A stretch of 64,000 bases of DNA from positions 1,602,436 through 1,666,435 of the forward strand of contig NZ_LMVB01000001.1 of NCBI RefSeq assembly GCF_001510645.1. Reading direction: 5' to 3'. Below are positions 25,990-34,775 of this stretch, in pieces. Both the position numbers and the translations under genes were made by a program. Position 1 is the first letter of the stretch; every line of letters starts with the position of its first letter. Below the pieces are notes generated by a model. That model searched no databases. It saw only the letters and a list, made by a program, of their open reading frames with translations, and was not told the DNA's origin. Source of the stretch: Paenibacillus sp. FJAT-29882. Lineage in GTDB: Bacteria; Bacillota; Bacilli; Bacillales; DSM-1321.

Positions 25990-27717
25990 ATGAATATGCC
26001 GAAAATTCCCCTAGGAGCTTGGGTAGATTCTCTAGTGGATTGGATAACGATTGCATTTGCTGGATTATTTTCTCTTATAACCAGTGCGATTGAGGGGCTA
26101 TTAAATTTCCTAGTGGATGTAATGAGTGTAGGACCTTCTATCGTATTAATTATTGTCTTTACCCTTTTGGTTGCATATACAAGTAGATGGCCTTTAGGAA
26201 TCTTTACGTTAATTAGCTTACTATTGATTGATAACCTTGGTTATTGGGAATCAAGTATTCAAACACTTGCAATCGTAATATTATCAGGATTTCTCACCAT
26301 ACTGATTGGGATACCAATCGGAATATGGTGTGCGCAAAGTAACACAGTGAGAAAAATTATTACACCCATTTTAGATTTTATGCAAACAATGCCTGCATTT
26401 GTTTATTTAATTCCATCCATCTTATTTTTTGGAATTGGCGTCGTGCCCGGGATTATCGCTTCGTTCATTTTCGCGATTGCACCGACAATCCGCATGACCA
26501 ATCTTGGAATTCAAGAAGTACCTAAAGATCTAATCGAAGCATCGGATGCATTTGGTTCGACTAGTAGTCAAAAATTATTTAAGGTCCAATTACCATTGGC
26601 AACCCCAACGATTTTAGCAGGAGTTAACCAAAGTATCATGCTTGCTCTATCAATGGTTGTTACTGCTTCATTAGTTGGAGCACCTGGACTTGGAGCAGAT
26701 GTTTACAGAGCTGTAAGTCAAATAAATGTAGGGCAAGGCTTTGAAGCTGGATTATCGATAGTCTTCATTGCAATTATTCTCGATCGTATTACGCAGAACT
26801 TGCGTAAACCAGCGTTTGAGCATATTATTAGCCGAAAAATTGTCATATCAATTTTAGCTGTACTTGTGGTAATCGCAGCATTATTTGGCACCTTTACAAA
26901 GGAAAATGCTGTGAAAGGAGATCCAAACAGTATTGGTGGGCAAACGAATTATAAAATTATCGGTATTGAACCTGGGGCTGGAATAATGAATCAGTCTAGG
27001 GATGCAATAGAAAAATACGGATTGGATGATTGGCAACTTGTTGAAGGGTCATCGGCGGCAATGGTTGCAGAATTGAAGAAAGCCTATAATAAGAAAGAAC
27101 CAATCATTGTTACTGGATGGTCACCACATTGGATGTTCTCAACATACGATTTGAAATATCTCGAAGACCCCAATAATTCTTATGGTGGAGCCGAAAACAT
27201 TAATACAATCGTTAGAAAAGGACTCCAACAAGATGCACCGGGCGCTTATACCATTCTCGATCAATTCGTTTGGAAAACAAGTGATATGGAAGAGGTGATG
27301 GTTGATGTTACTGGAGGTATGGACCCATCTAAAGCTGCTGAAAAATGGATCAATGCGAATCAAGATAAAGTAGCTGAATGGACAAAAGGTGCTCAAACAG
27401 GAAATAGTGAAAGTATCAAACTTGTCTATGTTGCCTGGGACACAGAAATAGCCAGTACAAATGTGATTGGCAAAGTTCTTGAGCAAAATGGCTACAAGGT
27501 TACACTAAGTCAAGTTGAAGTGGGACCAATGTTTGCTGGTATTGCCAATGGCAGTGCCGATGCAACGGTTAGTGCGTGGCTACCAAGTACCCATCTCGAA
27601 TATTATAATACTTATAAAAATAATTTCGTCGACCTAGGACCCAACCTTAAAGGAACGAAGACGGGCTTAGTTGTACCAAAATATGTCGATATTAATTCTA
27701 TAGAAGAATTAAAATAA
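25990..27717 (+). CDS. opuABC: Glycine betaine transporter permease/substrate-binding fusion OpuABC
   Basis: The 575-residue protein combines an OpuAB-type permease (about 1-300; EASDAFGSTSSQKLFKVQLP) with an OpuAC-type binding domain (about 320-575). The three Trp residues that form the betaine cage in B. subtilis OpuAC are recognisable in VTGWSPHW, VAWDTEIAST and SAWLPSTH. Fusion of permease and receptor is as in Lactococcus OpuABC, unlike the separate lipoprotein of B. subtilis. ATG 25990 is used, with GGAG about 12 bases upstream; ATG 25996 is an alternative. Confidence 0.93.
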   Translation: MNMPKIPLGAWVDSLVDWITIAFAGLFSLITSAIEGLLNFLVDVMSVGPSIVLIIVFTLLVAYTSRWPLGIFTLISLLLIDNLGYWESSIQTLAIVILSGFLTILIGIPIGIWCAQSNTVRKIITPILDFMQTMPAFVYLIPSILFFGIGVVPGIIASFIFAIAPTIRMTNLGIQEVPKDLIEASDAFGSTSSQKLFKVQLPLATPTILAGVNQSIMLALSMVVTASLVGAPGLGADVYRAVSQINVGQGFEAGLSIVFIAIILDRITQNLRKPAFEHIISRKIVISILAVLVVIAALFGTFTKENAVKGDPNSIGGQTNYKIIGIEPGAGIMNQSRDAIEKYGLDDWQLVEGSSAAMVAELKKAYNKKEPIIVTGWSPHWMFSTYDLKYLEDPNNSYGGAENINTIVRKGLQQDAPGAYTILDQFVWKTSDMEEVMVDVTGGMDPSKAAEKWINANQDKVAEWTKGAQTGNSESIKLVYVAWDTEIASTNVIGKVLEQNGYKVTLSQVEVGPMFAGIANGSADATVSAWLPSTHLEYYNTYKNNFVDLGPNLKGTKTGLVVPKYVDINSIEELK

Positions 27718-27741
27718 AAAGATCAAAATATCTAATAAGGT

Positions 27742-27835
27742 AAGAGTCAGACCCGCAATCAAAATATACAGCTCAAATTGGAAGTTAGTACCACAAGCGC
27801 TGTGTATGGAGAACGTGGTCTGACTCTTTTTTTTG
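27742..27835 (+). terminator. Long-armed terminator after opuABC
   Basis: AAGAGTCAGACC (27742-27753) pairs perfectly with GGTCTGACTCTT (27817-27828) and a run of T follows. An inner pair ATACAGC/GCTGTGTAT lengthens the stem. The size resembles the dispersed repeat-terminators, but the boxes differ. Confidence 0.75.
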
Positions 27836-28209
27836 TAAATCATATTAAGAAGGAACAAAGCTGAGAAACCCTTCATTAATAAGGATTTTAACTTATTCTA
27901 AGAAATTATATATTTCAATAACCACCTCGATAGAATATATCATATATCCTTAATCCCTAAATAGAAAAAAATAAATAATTTTATATTTAAGAACATTATT
28001 CCAATTCGCTAATATTTAACGCTACGTACATAAATATAAATTTCATTTCTTCACCTTTTCGTAATGAAATTTCCTATGTTAATTACTATATAAATAAGAC
28101 ATGACATTTGACAGTTTTCAGCAAATAAAAAATAAAGAAAGTGCTAAAGTTGAGCCAATATCTTGTATAAACATTAACTAGAAGCAATTTTATAAGGGGG
28201 AATGAAGAA
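27836..28209. other. Intergenic region before rocD
   Basis: A TTGACA box at 28108-28113 has only weak -10 candidates. I did not find a -24/-12 (SigL) promoter of the kind used by rocDEF in B. subtilis. Confidence 0.35.
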
Positions 28210-29406
28210 ATGAATTCGAAATCAGAAGAAATAATTCAAAAAACTTCTGAATATGGTGCCAATAATTATTATCCGCTGCCAATTGTGATTTCATATGCAC
28301 AAGGAGTATGGGTAAATGATCCAGAAGGTAAGCGTTACATGGATATGTTGAGTGCTTATTCGGCGGTGAATCAGGGGCACAGACATCCTAAGATTATTCA
28401 AGCGCTAAAAAAACAAGCAGATAAATTAACTTTAACATCACGAGCCTTTCATAATGATCAGCTTGCACCGTTTTATGAAAAAGTCGCAAAATTAACTGGA
28501 AAAGATATGATTCTACCAATGAACACGGGTGCTGAGGCAGTGGAAACAGCAATTAAAGCAGCAAGACGCTGGGCTTATGATGTGAAGGGAGTTGCAGAAA
28601 ACCAAGCAGAAATTATTGCTTGTATCGGAAATTTCCATGGAAGGACAATCACAGCTGTTTCGCTTTCTTCAGAGTCAGAATACAAAAGAGGATTCGGCCC
28701 TTTACTACAGGGAATTAAACTGATTCCATACGGAGATATCGAGGCACTAAAGGCAGCAATCACCCCGCAAACAGCAGCCTTTATCGTTGAACCAATCCAA
28801 GGTGAAGCGGGTATTATCATCCCACCAGATGGTTATTTACAGGAAGTTGACAAAGTTTGTAATAGAAATGAGGTATTATTTGTCGCAGATGAAATCCAAT
28901 CTGGTCTTGGCCGGACTGGGAAGATGTTTGCGTGTGATTGGGAAAATGTTACCCCTGATATGTATATTTTAGGAAAAGCACTAGGTGGAGGAGTATTCCC
29001 GATTTCATGTGTAGCGGCAAATAAAAATATTCTCGGCGTATTCAATCCGGGATCACACGGTTCAACATTTGGAGGAAATCCACTTGCATGCGCTGTTTCA
29101 ATAGCTTCACTTGAAGTCTTAGAGGAAGAAAAACTATCTGAGCGTTCATTGGAGTTAGGAATATATTTTAAAGAAAAACTCCAAGAAATTGAAAATCCAA
29201 TCATTAACGAAGTGCGCGGTAAAGGTTTATTCATTGGACTTGAGTTAACGGAATCTGCACGTCCTTTTTGTGAAAAGTTGATGGAATCGGGACTATTATG
29301 CAAAGAAACACATGATACAGTTATACGTTTTGCTCCTCCTTTAGTGATTTCACAAGAAGAGCTTGATTGGGCTATTGCCAAAATCCAAAGTGTTCTTTCA
29401 GAATAA
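28210..29406 (+). CDS. rocD: Ornithine aminotransferase
   Basis: RocD transfers the delta-amino group of ornithine to 2-oxoglutarate in arginine catabolism. The 398-residue class III aminotransferase has [15 protein letters not shown], the GNFHGRT segment, [12 protein letters not shown] and the PLP-lysine region [12 protein letters not shown] strong AAGGGGGAATG-type site precedes ATG 28210. The arginase gene follows about 190 bases later behind a terminator, so the two steps are neighbours but perhaps separately transcribed. Confidence 0.95.
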   Translation: MNSKSEEIIQKTSEYGANNYYPLPIVISYAQGVWVNDPEGKRYMDMLSAYSAVNQGHRHPKIIQALKKQADKLTLTSRAFHNDQLAPFYEKVAKLTGKDMILPMNTGAEAVETAIKAARRWAYDVKGVAENQAEIIACIGNFHGRTITAVSLSSESEYKRGFGPLLQGIKLIPYGDIEALKAAITPQTAAFIVEPIQGEAGIIIPPDGYLQEVDKVCNRNEVLFVADEIQSGLGRTGKMFACDWENVTPDMYILGKALGGGVFPISCVAANKNILGVFNPGSHGSTFGGNPLACAVSIASLEVLEEEKLSERSLELGIYFKEKLQEIENPIINEVRGKGLFIGLELTESARPFCEKLMESGLLCKETHDTVIRFAPPLVISQEELDWAIAKIQSVLSE

Positions 29407-29489
29407 TTGGTTTTCAAGAAGGATTAAACTAGAGTAAAATCGAATAATTTACTAATCAATGAAGTACCATTCCCATTCAATATAGCCCT

Positions 29490-29537
29490 AAAGAAATGGG
29501 GGAGAATGCTTATATTAATTTCTCCCCCCATTTCTTT
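29490..29537 (+). terminator. Terminator between rocD and rocF
   Basis: The arm at 29490-29505 (AAAGAAATGGGGGAGA) pairs with 29521-29537, followed by a short T-containing tail. It separates the two arginine genes. Confidence 0.75.
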
Positions 29538-29596
29538 CTATTACGAACGATTATGATGGTCTTTATGACTAAGCTTGTTTGATAAGGAGAATTAAG

Positions 29597-30496
29597 ATGA
29601 ATAAAAAAATTACGATTATTGGGATGCCGATGGATTTGGGACAAATGAGACGGGGAGTAGATATGGGGCCAAGTGCCATTCGTTATGCTGGCGTGGTAGA
29701 GAGGCTTAGTGGTTTGAATTACGAAGTCCATGATACTGGAGATATTCATATCGGCCGACCTGAAATGAGCATTGATCAAGATTCAAAGCTACGAAACCTA
29801 GAATTAATAGCCGAAAAGAATGAACTTTTAGCCAAAGAGGTACATAAAGCAATTGAAAATGGATCTTTTCCATTAGTATTTGGCGGCGATCATAGTATTG
29901 CAATTGGAACGCTTGCTGGTGTCTCTAAACATTATGAAAATCTTGGGGTCATCTGGTATGACGCACATGGCGACTTGAATACGGCCGAAACATCACCTTC
30001 AGGTAATATTCACGGAATGCCGCTAGCTGCGAGTCTAGGATTTGGACACCCTGCACTAACACATCTTGGAGGGTACGCGCCTAAAATCAAGCCTGAAAAT
30101 GTTGTGATTATCGGTGCTCGCGCATTGGATGAAGGGGAAAAAGAGTTAATAACAGAAAAGGGGATCAAGGTGTATACGATGCATGAGATAGATCGAATCG
30201 GCATGACAAAAGTGATTGAAGAAACAATTGAACACTTTAGAGGTCGAACAAATCATGTTCATCTTTCACTAGATTTAGATGGTCTTGACCCAACCGATGC
30301 CCCTGGAGTCGGAACACCAGTTATGGGAGGCATTTCTTATAGGGAAAGCCATTTAGCTATGGAAATGTTGGCGGAAGCAAACATCATAACGTCAGCAGAA
30401 TTCGTCGAAGTCAATCCAATTTTAGATGAGAAGAATAAAACTGCGGTTACTGCTGTAGCATTGATGGGTTCGTTATTTGGTGAGAAGCTTCTATAA
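29597..30496 (+). CDS. rocF: Arginase
   Basis: This Mn-dependent enzyme hydrolyses arginine to ornithine and urea, supplying RocD. The 299-residue protein has the three ureohydrolase signatures GGDHSIAIGT, WYDAHGDLNT and SLDLDGLDP, which hold the metal ligands. ATG 29597 follows AAGGAGA; the longer frame from 29579 would include that site. No rocE/rocR is in the window. Confidence 0.95.
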   Translation: MNKKITIIGMPMDLGQMRRGVDMGPSAIRYAGVVERLSGLNYEVHDTGDIHIGRPEMSIDQDSKLRNLELIAEKNELLAKEVHKAIENGSFPLVFGGDHSIAIGTLAGVSKHYENLGVIWYDAHGDLNTAETSPSGNIHGMPLAASLGFGHPALTHLGGYAPKIKPENVVIIGARALDEGEKELITEKGIKVYTMHEIDRIGMTKVIEETIEHFRGRTNHVHLSLDLDGLDPTDAPGVGTPVMGGISYRESHLAMEMLAEANIITSAEFVEVNPILDEKNKTAVTAVALMGSLFGEKLL

Positions 30497-30565
30497 AATA
30501 AAAATAAGCGAACGACGTTTTTTCATCATACATTCTTAAAAAATAATTATAGAACCTAATTTTCT

Positions 30566-30730
30566 ATGCTGCATAGATTGGAGATAGGCATCAACAGGGA
30601 TGGCCAATTTTTAAAAGCAAAAGAAACATTGATCGGAAGGCTTTTTACATTGGGAGGTACTGTATTATACCTTATAGGTACTATAATTATGGTAATCGTC
30701 GCATATCGAGCTTATGATAAAATCGTATAA
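30566..30730 (+). CDS. Possible 54-residue membrane peptide
   Basis: The open frame encodes a charged N-terminus (LEIGINRDGQFLKAKETLIG) and one clear hydrophobic segment (VLYLIGTIIMVIVAYRAY), ending in a short charged tail. No good RBS precedes the ATG, and the real start could be elsewhere. The frame looks protein-like, but I cannot confirm expression. Confidence 0.35.
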   Translation: MLHRLEIGINRDGQFLKAKETLIGRLFTLGGTVLYLIGTIIMVIVAYRAYDKIV

Positions 30731-30844
30731 CAAACATTTTTAATAGTAAATCACCGACCTGTTCCTTAATCGTTATTCTTATGTAAGATACTGTTCTAAT
30801 CAATTGACAAATCTGCGCATTTACTAATTTCATTGCAAGCATAA

Positions 30845-30875
30845 GAGGCTGATTCGTGAGTCAGCCTCTTTATTA
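30845..30875 (+). terminator. Terminator
   Basis: GAGGCTGA (30845-30852) pairs with TCAGCCTC (30861-30868), then TTTATTATTT. It may end rocF or the small frame at 30566. Bases 30731-30844 show nothing else. Confidence 0.75.
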
Positions 30876-30944
30876 TTTAAATATAGTCAAACAATCAGTA
30901 TTTTCTAATGATCATTGGATACATACCTTACAGCTCTCATTTGA

Positions 30945-31277
30945 TTAATAATATGGGTAGTTCGGATCGCCATAGTATTGATACCCACCATCATACGGAT
31001 AGCCGTACCCACCATCATACGGATAGCCATACCCACCATAGCCGTACCCACCGTAATAAGGGCCGCTTAATAAGGAACCAGCAACCAATCCTCCGAGAAA
31101 AGGAGCTCCGAATCCAAAGCCGAAAGGTCTACCGAATCCAAACCCAAACGGCCTTCTAAATCTTCCAAATCCACCAAATCCATGTCCAAAACCTCCAAAC
31201 CCGTGTCCAAAACCTCCAAACCCAAACGGCCTTCTCAAGTCATTTACATCCATATGATTTATTAATTCAGTATTCAT
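30945..31277 (-). CDS. Gly/Tyr/Phe-rich repeat protein
   Basis: The 110-residue protein is low-complexity. It has a short charged start (MNTELINHMDVNDLRR), then Gly-Phe repeats (three FGGFGHGF-like units and three PFGFG units), a hydrophobic patch (FLGGLVAGSLLSG) and three GYGYPYDGG-type units. AAGGAGG precedes ATG 31277 on the minus strand. Such Gly/Tyr-rich proteins are often surface or spore-coat associated, but nothing here proves that. The repeats are also tandem at DNA level, so length variation is likely. Confidence 0.7.
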   Translation of the reverse strand: MNTELINHMDVNDLRRPFGFGGFGHGFGGFGHGFGGFGRFRRPFGFGFGRPFGFGFGAPFLGGLVAGSLLSGPYYGGYGYGGYGYPYDGGYGYPYDGGYQYYGDPNYPYY

Positions 31278-31460
31278 AAAGGGCCTCCTTTTTTCTAATT
31301 CTCTATAAAATATGTTTTTACCAATAAAGAGTGATAATAATCCTATTCGAGCAAAACTTATTGATTTTATGCAAACTTTATATTATTATGTTTGTTGAAA
31401 GGTAAACATATTTTAAATATGTTTACAAATAACCAAAATTCGATTGGGTGTGTTTAAATC

Positions 31461-32216
31461 ATGGATATTTCAGATTATTTTTGGAACGCGTCATTAGAAG
31501 AACTTAAACGGGGGTATATTCAAGAGTCTGATTCTTACATATGCCTGTTATGCGGTGAGAATATTGAAAAAGGGATTATTTACCCTCACGAGGGTATTCT
31601 TTATGAAGCAAAAAGGTATATGCGTATTCATATCGAAAGTACCCACCAATCAGTATTTAAATACTTAATCGGACTCGATAAGAAGCTGACAGGTCTTACA
31701 GACCATCAGAATCATCTCCTTCATCTATTTTATCAGGGAAAAAGTGATAAAGAGGTTCAAGGTGAGATGGGTATTGGAAGTGCCTCTACGATTAGGCATC
31801 ACCGTTTTGCGTTGAAAGAGAAGGAACGTCAAGCAAAGACCTTTTTAGCAATCATGGAATTACTAAAAGAAAAAGATCAATGTGCTCCTGCCTTTATCCC
31901 ACCACATAAAACAGCCAAAATGGTCGATGATCGATACGCTGTTACGGAAAAGGAACAACAAGAAACCATTAAGAAGTTTTTACCTGAAGGGTTAAGTGGA
32001 CGTTTAAAGAAATTTCCGCCGAAAGAAAAACAACGACTGATTGTTCTTCGGGAAATCACAAAACGATTCGAAAGTAATGTGATCTATACTGAAAAAGAAA
32101 TGAATCAGCTTTTAAATGAAATTTCTGATGATTATGTCATCATCAGAAGATATTTAATCGAATACGGCTTTTTAGATCGAAAGTCAGATGGAAGTCAATA
32201 TTGGCTAAAAAAATAA
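31461..32216 (+). CDS. DUF2087-domain regulator with N-terminal zinc-binding motif
   Basis: The 251-residue protein has CLLCGE followed by a spaced HIESTH (about residues 27-62), a likely Cys2His2 zinc site. A LuxR-like HTH region comes next (about 78-115; LTDHQNHLLHLFYQGKSDKEVQ). The C-terminal DUF2087 domain carries FPPKEKQRLIVLREI and YLIEYGFLDRKSDGSQYW. Proteins of this type are annotated as transcriptional regulators. A GIY-YIG gene follows 23 bases later. The target is unknown. Confidence 0.83.
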   Translation: MDISDYFWNASLEELKRGYIQESDSYICLLCGENIEKGIIYPHEGILYEAKRYMRIHIESTHQSVFKYLIGLDKKLTGLTDHQNHLLHLFYQGKSDKEVQGEMGIGSASTIRHHRFALKEKERQAKTFLAIMELLKEKDQCAPAFIPPHKTAKMVDDRYAVTEKEQQETIKKFLPEGLSGRLKKFPPKEKQRLIVLREITKRFESNVIYTEKEMNQLLNEISDDYVIIRRYLIEYGFLDRKSDGSQYWLKK

Positions 32217-32239
32217 CGAAAGAATGCGAGTGAATACAA

Positions 32240-32596
32240 ATGGATCGTAAAAAGGAACTAAAGCAGCTATATAAAGAAACACCAATCGAAGCTGGCATTT
32301 ATCAAATTAAAAATAGTAAAAATGAAAAGATTTTTATCGGAAGTACTAGAAATTTTAAAACGTTAAACGGGGTAAAATTCACTCTGGAAACAGGTACACA
32401 TAATAACAAAGTGCTTCAAGAAGAATGGACGCAATTTGGAAACTCCGCTTTCAGTATTGACATCTTAGAAACACTCAAAAAGAAAGACGACCCATATTTT
32501 AACGAAAAAGAAGCATTGTTAGAATTAGAGAATAAATGGTTAGAACATCTTCAACCGTATGGAGAACGAGGATATAACTCCAAGAAATCTTGTTAA
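32240..32596 (+). CDS. GIY-YIG-domain protein
   Basis: The 118-residue protein has the GIY motif (EAGIYQIKNSKN) but the second box reads FIGSTR instead of YIG. Arg follows in STRNFK, and Asn and Lys/Glu-rich helices come after. Small stand-alone members are mostly of unknown function. The Tyr-to-Phe change and its pairing with a DUF2087 regulator argue against a homing endonuclease. The RBS is weak. A strong terminator ends the unit. Confidence 0.78.
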   Translation: MDRKKELKQLYKETPIEAGIYQIKNSKNEKIFIGSTRNFKTLNGVKFTLETGTHNNKVLQEEWTQFGNSAFSIDILETLKKKDDPYFNEKEALLELENKWLEHLQPYGERGYNSKKSC

Positions 32597-32611
32597 TAAA
32601 GTACAACTTTC

Positions 32612-32653
32612 AAATGAAGCTGTTTGTTTCGTTTGTAACAAACAGCTTCATTT
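32612..32653. terminator. Bidirectional terminator
   Basis: Perfect 17-bp arms (32612-32628 and 32637-32653; core GAAGCTGTTTGTT) lie between convergent genes. Confidence 0.85.
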
Positions 32654-32751
32654 ACTCAATTAATTATCAAACCTTTACTTTACTACACTTTTTTGGGTAT
32701 CCCCTTATAAAGCACAAGCAAAATACAAGATTTCAAGTAATTTAATTGCGA

Positions 32752-33360
32752 TTATACAACTTTTTCATTATTTTTGTACTTCTTCCGATATGCATATGTA
32801 ATAATTAAACTAAGAACGACAACAAGTATAATAACGTAAATGCTATATTTTGCTAGAAAGAATTCAACCTTTTTCCATTCCTTTCCGAGCTTTGTCCCTA
32901 AAGTAATAAAGGTAAAACACCATACAATGGCTCCAGTATAGGCATACACAGCAAATTTTTTATAGGAAAGACCGTTTATACCAGCCAGATAAGCGGTAAC
33001 GTGACGGACTCCGGGAATAAAATAGCCGATAAATAGGAGAAAAGGTCCGTATTTCAAAAATAATAACTTCGTTTTATTAATCTTTTTTTCTGTAAAATGA
33101 AATTTAGGTCCGTATCTTCTTAAAAACGGCAAACCCAATTTAATCCCTAATAGATAACTAATCGAAATACCACCGATTGCACCTGTAACTGCACTTACCA
33201 AAGTAGCAATGTAAGACAATTGATCTTTAAAAACTAAATAACCTATATATGTTAAAAGAACCTCATCTGGTATTGGAAGTCCTATTATCCCTCCCATTAA
33301 AGCTATTATGATACCAAAGTACCCAAAATGACCTAGAAGATACATCAAATGCTGCATCAT
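32752..33360 (-). CDS. DedA-family membrane protein
   Basis: The 202-residue protein has five or six membrane segments and the DedA signatures GLPIPDEVLLTYIGYL and the GxFIPGxRH-type FIGYFIPGVRHVTAYLAG. Family members act in membrane homeostasis and lipid scrambling, including undecaprenyl-phosphate recycling. ATG 33360 follows AGGTGGGTGA; the GTG at 33372 lies inside that site. It is single, with a Lys-rich cytosolic tail. Confidence 0.88.
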   Translation of the reverse strand: MMQHLMYLLGHFGYFGIIIALMGGIIGLPIPDEVLLTYIGYLVFKDQLSYIATLVSAVTGAIGGISISYLLGIKLGLPFLRRYGPKFHFTEKKINKTKLLFLKYGPFLLFIGYFIPGVRHVTAYLAGINGLSYKKFAVYAYTGAIVWCFTFITLGTKLGKEWKKVEFFLAKYSIYVIILVVVLSLIITYAYRKKYKNNEKVV

Positions 33361-33609
33361 GGATTCACCCACCTAGTATTGATAATAAGGAATTGTTACA
33401 AATCAGCTATCGAATACATTCTAAAAATGATAAATTTCATCATCAAACAATAGACAGTCCTGCTTTAGTATTACATTCCGTTTTTGACTTGTAAACAATT
33501 AGTTAAATGGTCATACTAAATCCGATTGGGGTAATAATGGCTGTTATAAAAAAATTCTTCTTTTTGAGGAATGTTTTCCGGATCTTTTGAACAACATCTA
33601 CAAGTAGAA
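33361..33609. other. Intergenic region upstream of dedA
   Basis: No gene or clear regulatory motif was recognised. Confidence 0.4.
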
Positions 33610-33649
33610 AAACGAGGCTGTCCAAAATATATTTTTGGCAGCCTCGTTT
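33610..33649. terminator. Strong isolated hairpin
   Basis: AAACGAGGCTGTCCAAAA (33610-33627) pairs with 33633-33649 with one bulge. No gene ends here on the plus strand. It may be a repeat-type terminator or end an unseen small RNA. Confidence 0.5.
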
Positions 33650-33764
33650 ATTATTCTCTGTAAAAAATAAATAGATATGCTAAAAAGAACGTTCTATTTG
33701 ACGTAGCAAGTAGAAGATATTACGATAAGAAAATAATACAAAGTCTATTTTACTTCCATATAAA

Positions 33765-33891
33765 TAAGGGGCGTAGCGGTTGCAATAAAGGATTTTAATC
33801 CCGAATTTATTGATAGCTTACATGAGTTGCTGAGAGACCTTACCGAATTTTTCGGACGTTGTAACTAGGTAATCGGTTATAGCGTCTTTTT
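33765..33891 (+). ncRNA. Riboswitch-like leader with terminator upstream of a RIO-like kinase
   Basis: TAAGG (33765-33769) pairs with CCTTA (33838-33842), enclosing a GGGGCGTAGC box, a hairpin CAATAAA/TTTATTG and a GCTGAGAGACC box. A hairpin CCGAA/TTCGG (33843-33855) follows. An 11-bp terminator stem with two wobbles comes next, GACGTTGTAAC (33855-33865) and GTTATAGCGTC (33876-33886), then five T. TTACC in the closing stem can also pair with GGTAA in the terminator loop. The boxes recall the yybP-ykoY Mn aptamer, but the match is imperfect. Confidence 0.5.
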
Positions 33892-33959
33892 GAATATTCT
33901 TAGAAACTAGCGATGGAAAGGAGCTGTCTTTTATTCAATATAATGAACTTGCCGCCAGT

Positions 33960-34532
33960 GTGCAAATAAAATCTGCTAAAAAGATGCAAGTACTCCTCGA
34001 TTATGATCAAACATTAACGTTAATTGGAAAGGGGAGAAGTGCATACGTATTCAGAATACAACAATCAAATAAAGCAATAAAGATATTTTATCCTAATTAC
34101 GTACACATCGCTATGGAAGAGGCCAATATATACAGAAAAATTCAGCATATTCCTTACTTTCCATCTTTAACTGAAGCTGGTTCCAATTACTTAGTCATTG
34201 ATTATATAGAAGGGGAAACGTTTTTTGAATGTTTAACAAAGGGTATATCCATTTCCGAAGATCATGTAAAAGAAGTTGACCGTGCTTTGCGATTAGCTAG
34301 ACAAGAAGGGTTGAATCCATCTGATATACATTTGCGAAACATCTTTCTCACATCGGATAAAGAAATCAAAATAATCGACGTAGCTCGATTTAGACAAAAT
34401 AAAACATGCAGGCAGTGGGGAGACTTAAAAAGAGCGTTCCACCGCTTTTACAAAAAACGTTATTTTCCAAAGAAAATCCCAGAATTCATTTTGAACACTA
34501 TTGCTGGTCTTTATAAAAAACTATTATTATAA
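33960..34532 (+). CDS. RIO-like small protein kinase (YrzF type)
   Basis: The 190-residue protein shows a compact kinase core: glycine-loop LIGKGRSAYVF, the ATP lysine in KAIKIF, the catalytic loop as SDIHLRNIFL (DxHxxN) and a metal motif IIDVARF. The GTG at 33960 has no RBS. GGAAAGGAG at 33915-33923 instead fits an in-frame ATT at 33933, which would add nine residues (QYNELAASV). The true start is therefore unclear. The gene is monocistronic and apparently controlled by the leader RNA at 33765-33891. The substrate is unknown. Confidence 0.78.
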   Translation: MQIKSAKKMQVLLDYDQTLTLIGKGRSAYVFRIQQSNKAIKIFYPNYVHIAMEEANIYRKIQHIPYFPSLTEAGSNYLVIDYIEGETFFECLTKGISISEDHVKEVDRALRLARQEGLNPSDIHLRNIFLTSDKEIKIIDVARFRQNKTCRQWGDLKRAFHRFYKKRYFPKKIPEFILNTIAGLYKKLLL

Positions 34533-34690
34533 CAATGAATTTTTTCAACAGTACTGCTTTTTAGCAAGTGCATGATATCCGCTTATAGGAGGGAAGCATC
34601 AAGCAGCTTTACTTAACTTTCATAACTTGAAGAGACGGGCTGTCAATAGATAACACCCTAAATGATCTCTAAAAATGACATATAAACTAA

Positions 34691-34729
34691 AAAAATGAGC
34701 CTTTAGAATCGTTTCTAAGGTTCATTTTT
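34691..34729. terminator. Bidirectional terminator
   Basis: The arm at 34691-34708 (core GAGCCTTTAGAA) pairs with 34712-34729, with A/T runs on both sides, between convergent genes. Confidence 0.8.
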
Positions 34730-34775
34730 CCTTCTACACATCTTTAGTTTTTCTAAAAAGTCACTTATTCAGCAG

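Noticed and set aside
26930-27717. The binding domain of the OpuABC fusion seems circularly permuted (GIEPGAGIM half before the VAWDTEIAST half).
   Set aside because: From memory, B. subtilis OpuAC has the same order, so this is a normal arrangement for the family and not a new permutation.
30908-31159. A His/Thr/Asp-rich plus-strand frame with repeats.
   Set aside because: It is the antisense shadow of the Gly/Tyr-rich repeat gene, and its repeats are the complement of that gene's repeats.
33765-33850. TPP riboswitch suggested by GGGGCG and GCTGAGAGACC.
   Set aside because: The essential 3' element (CTGATC and following bases of the thi box) is missing, and the downstream gene is unrelated to thiamin.
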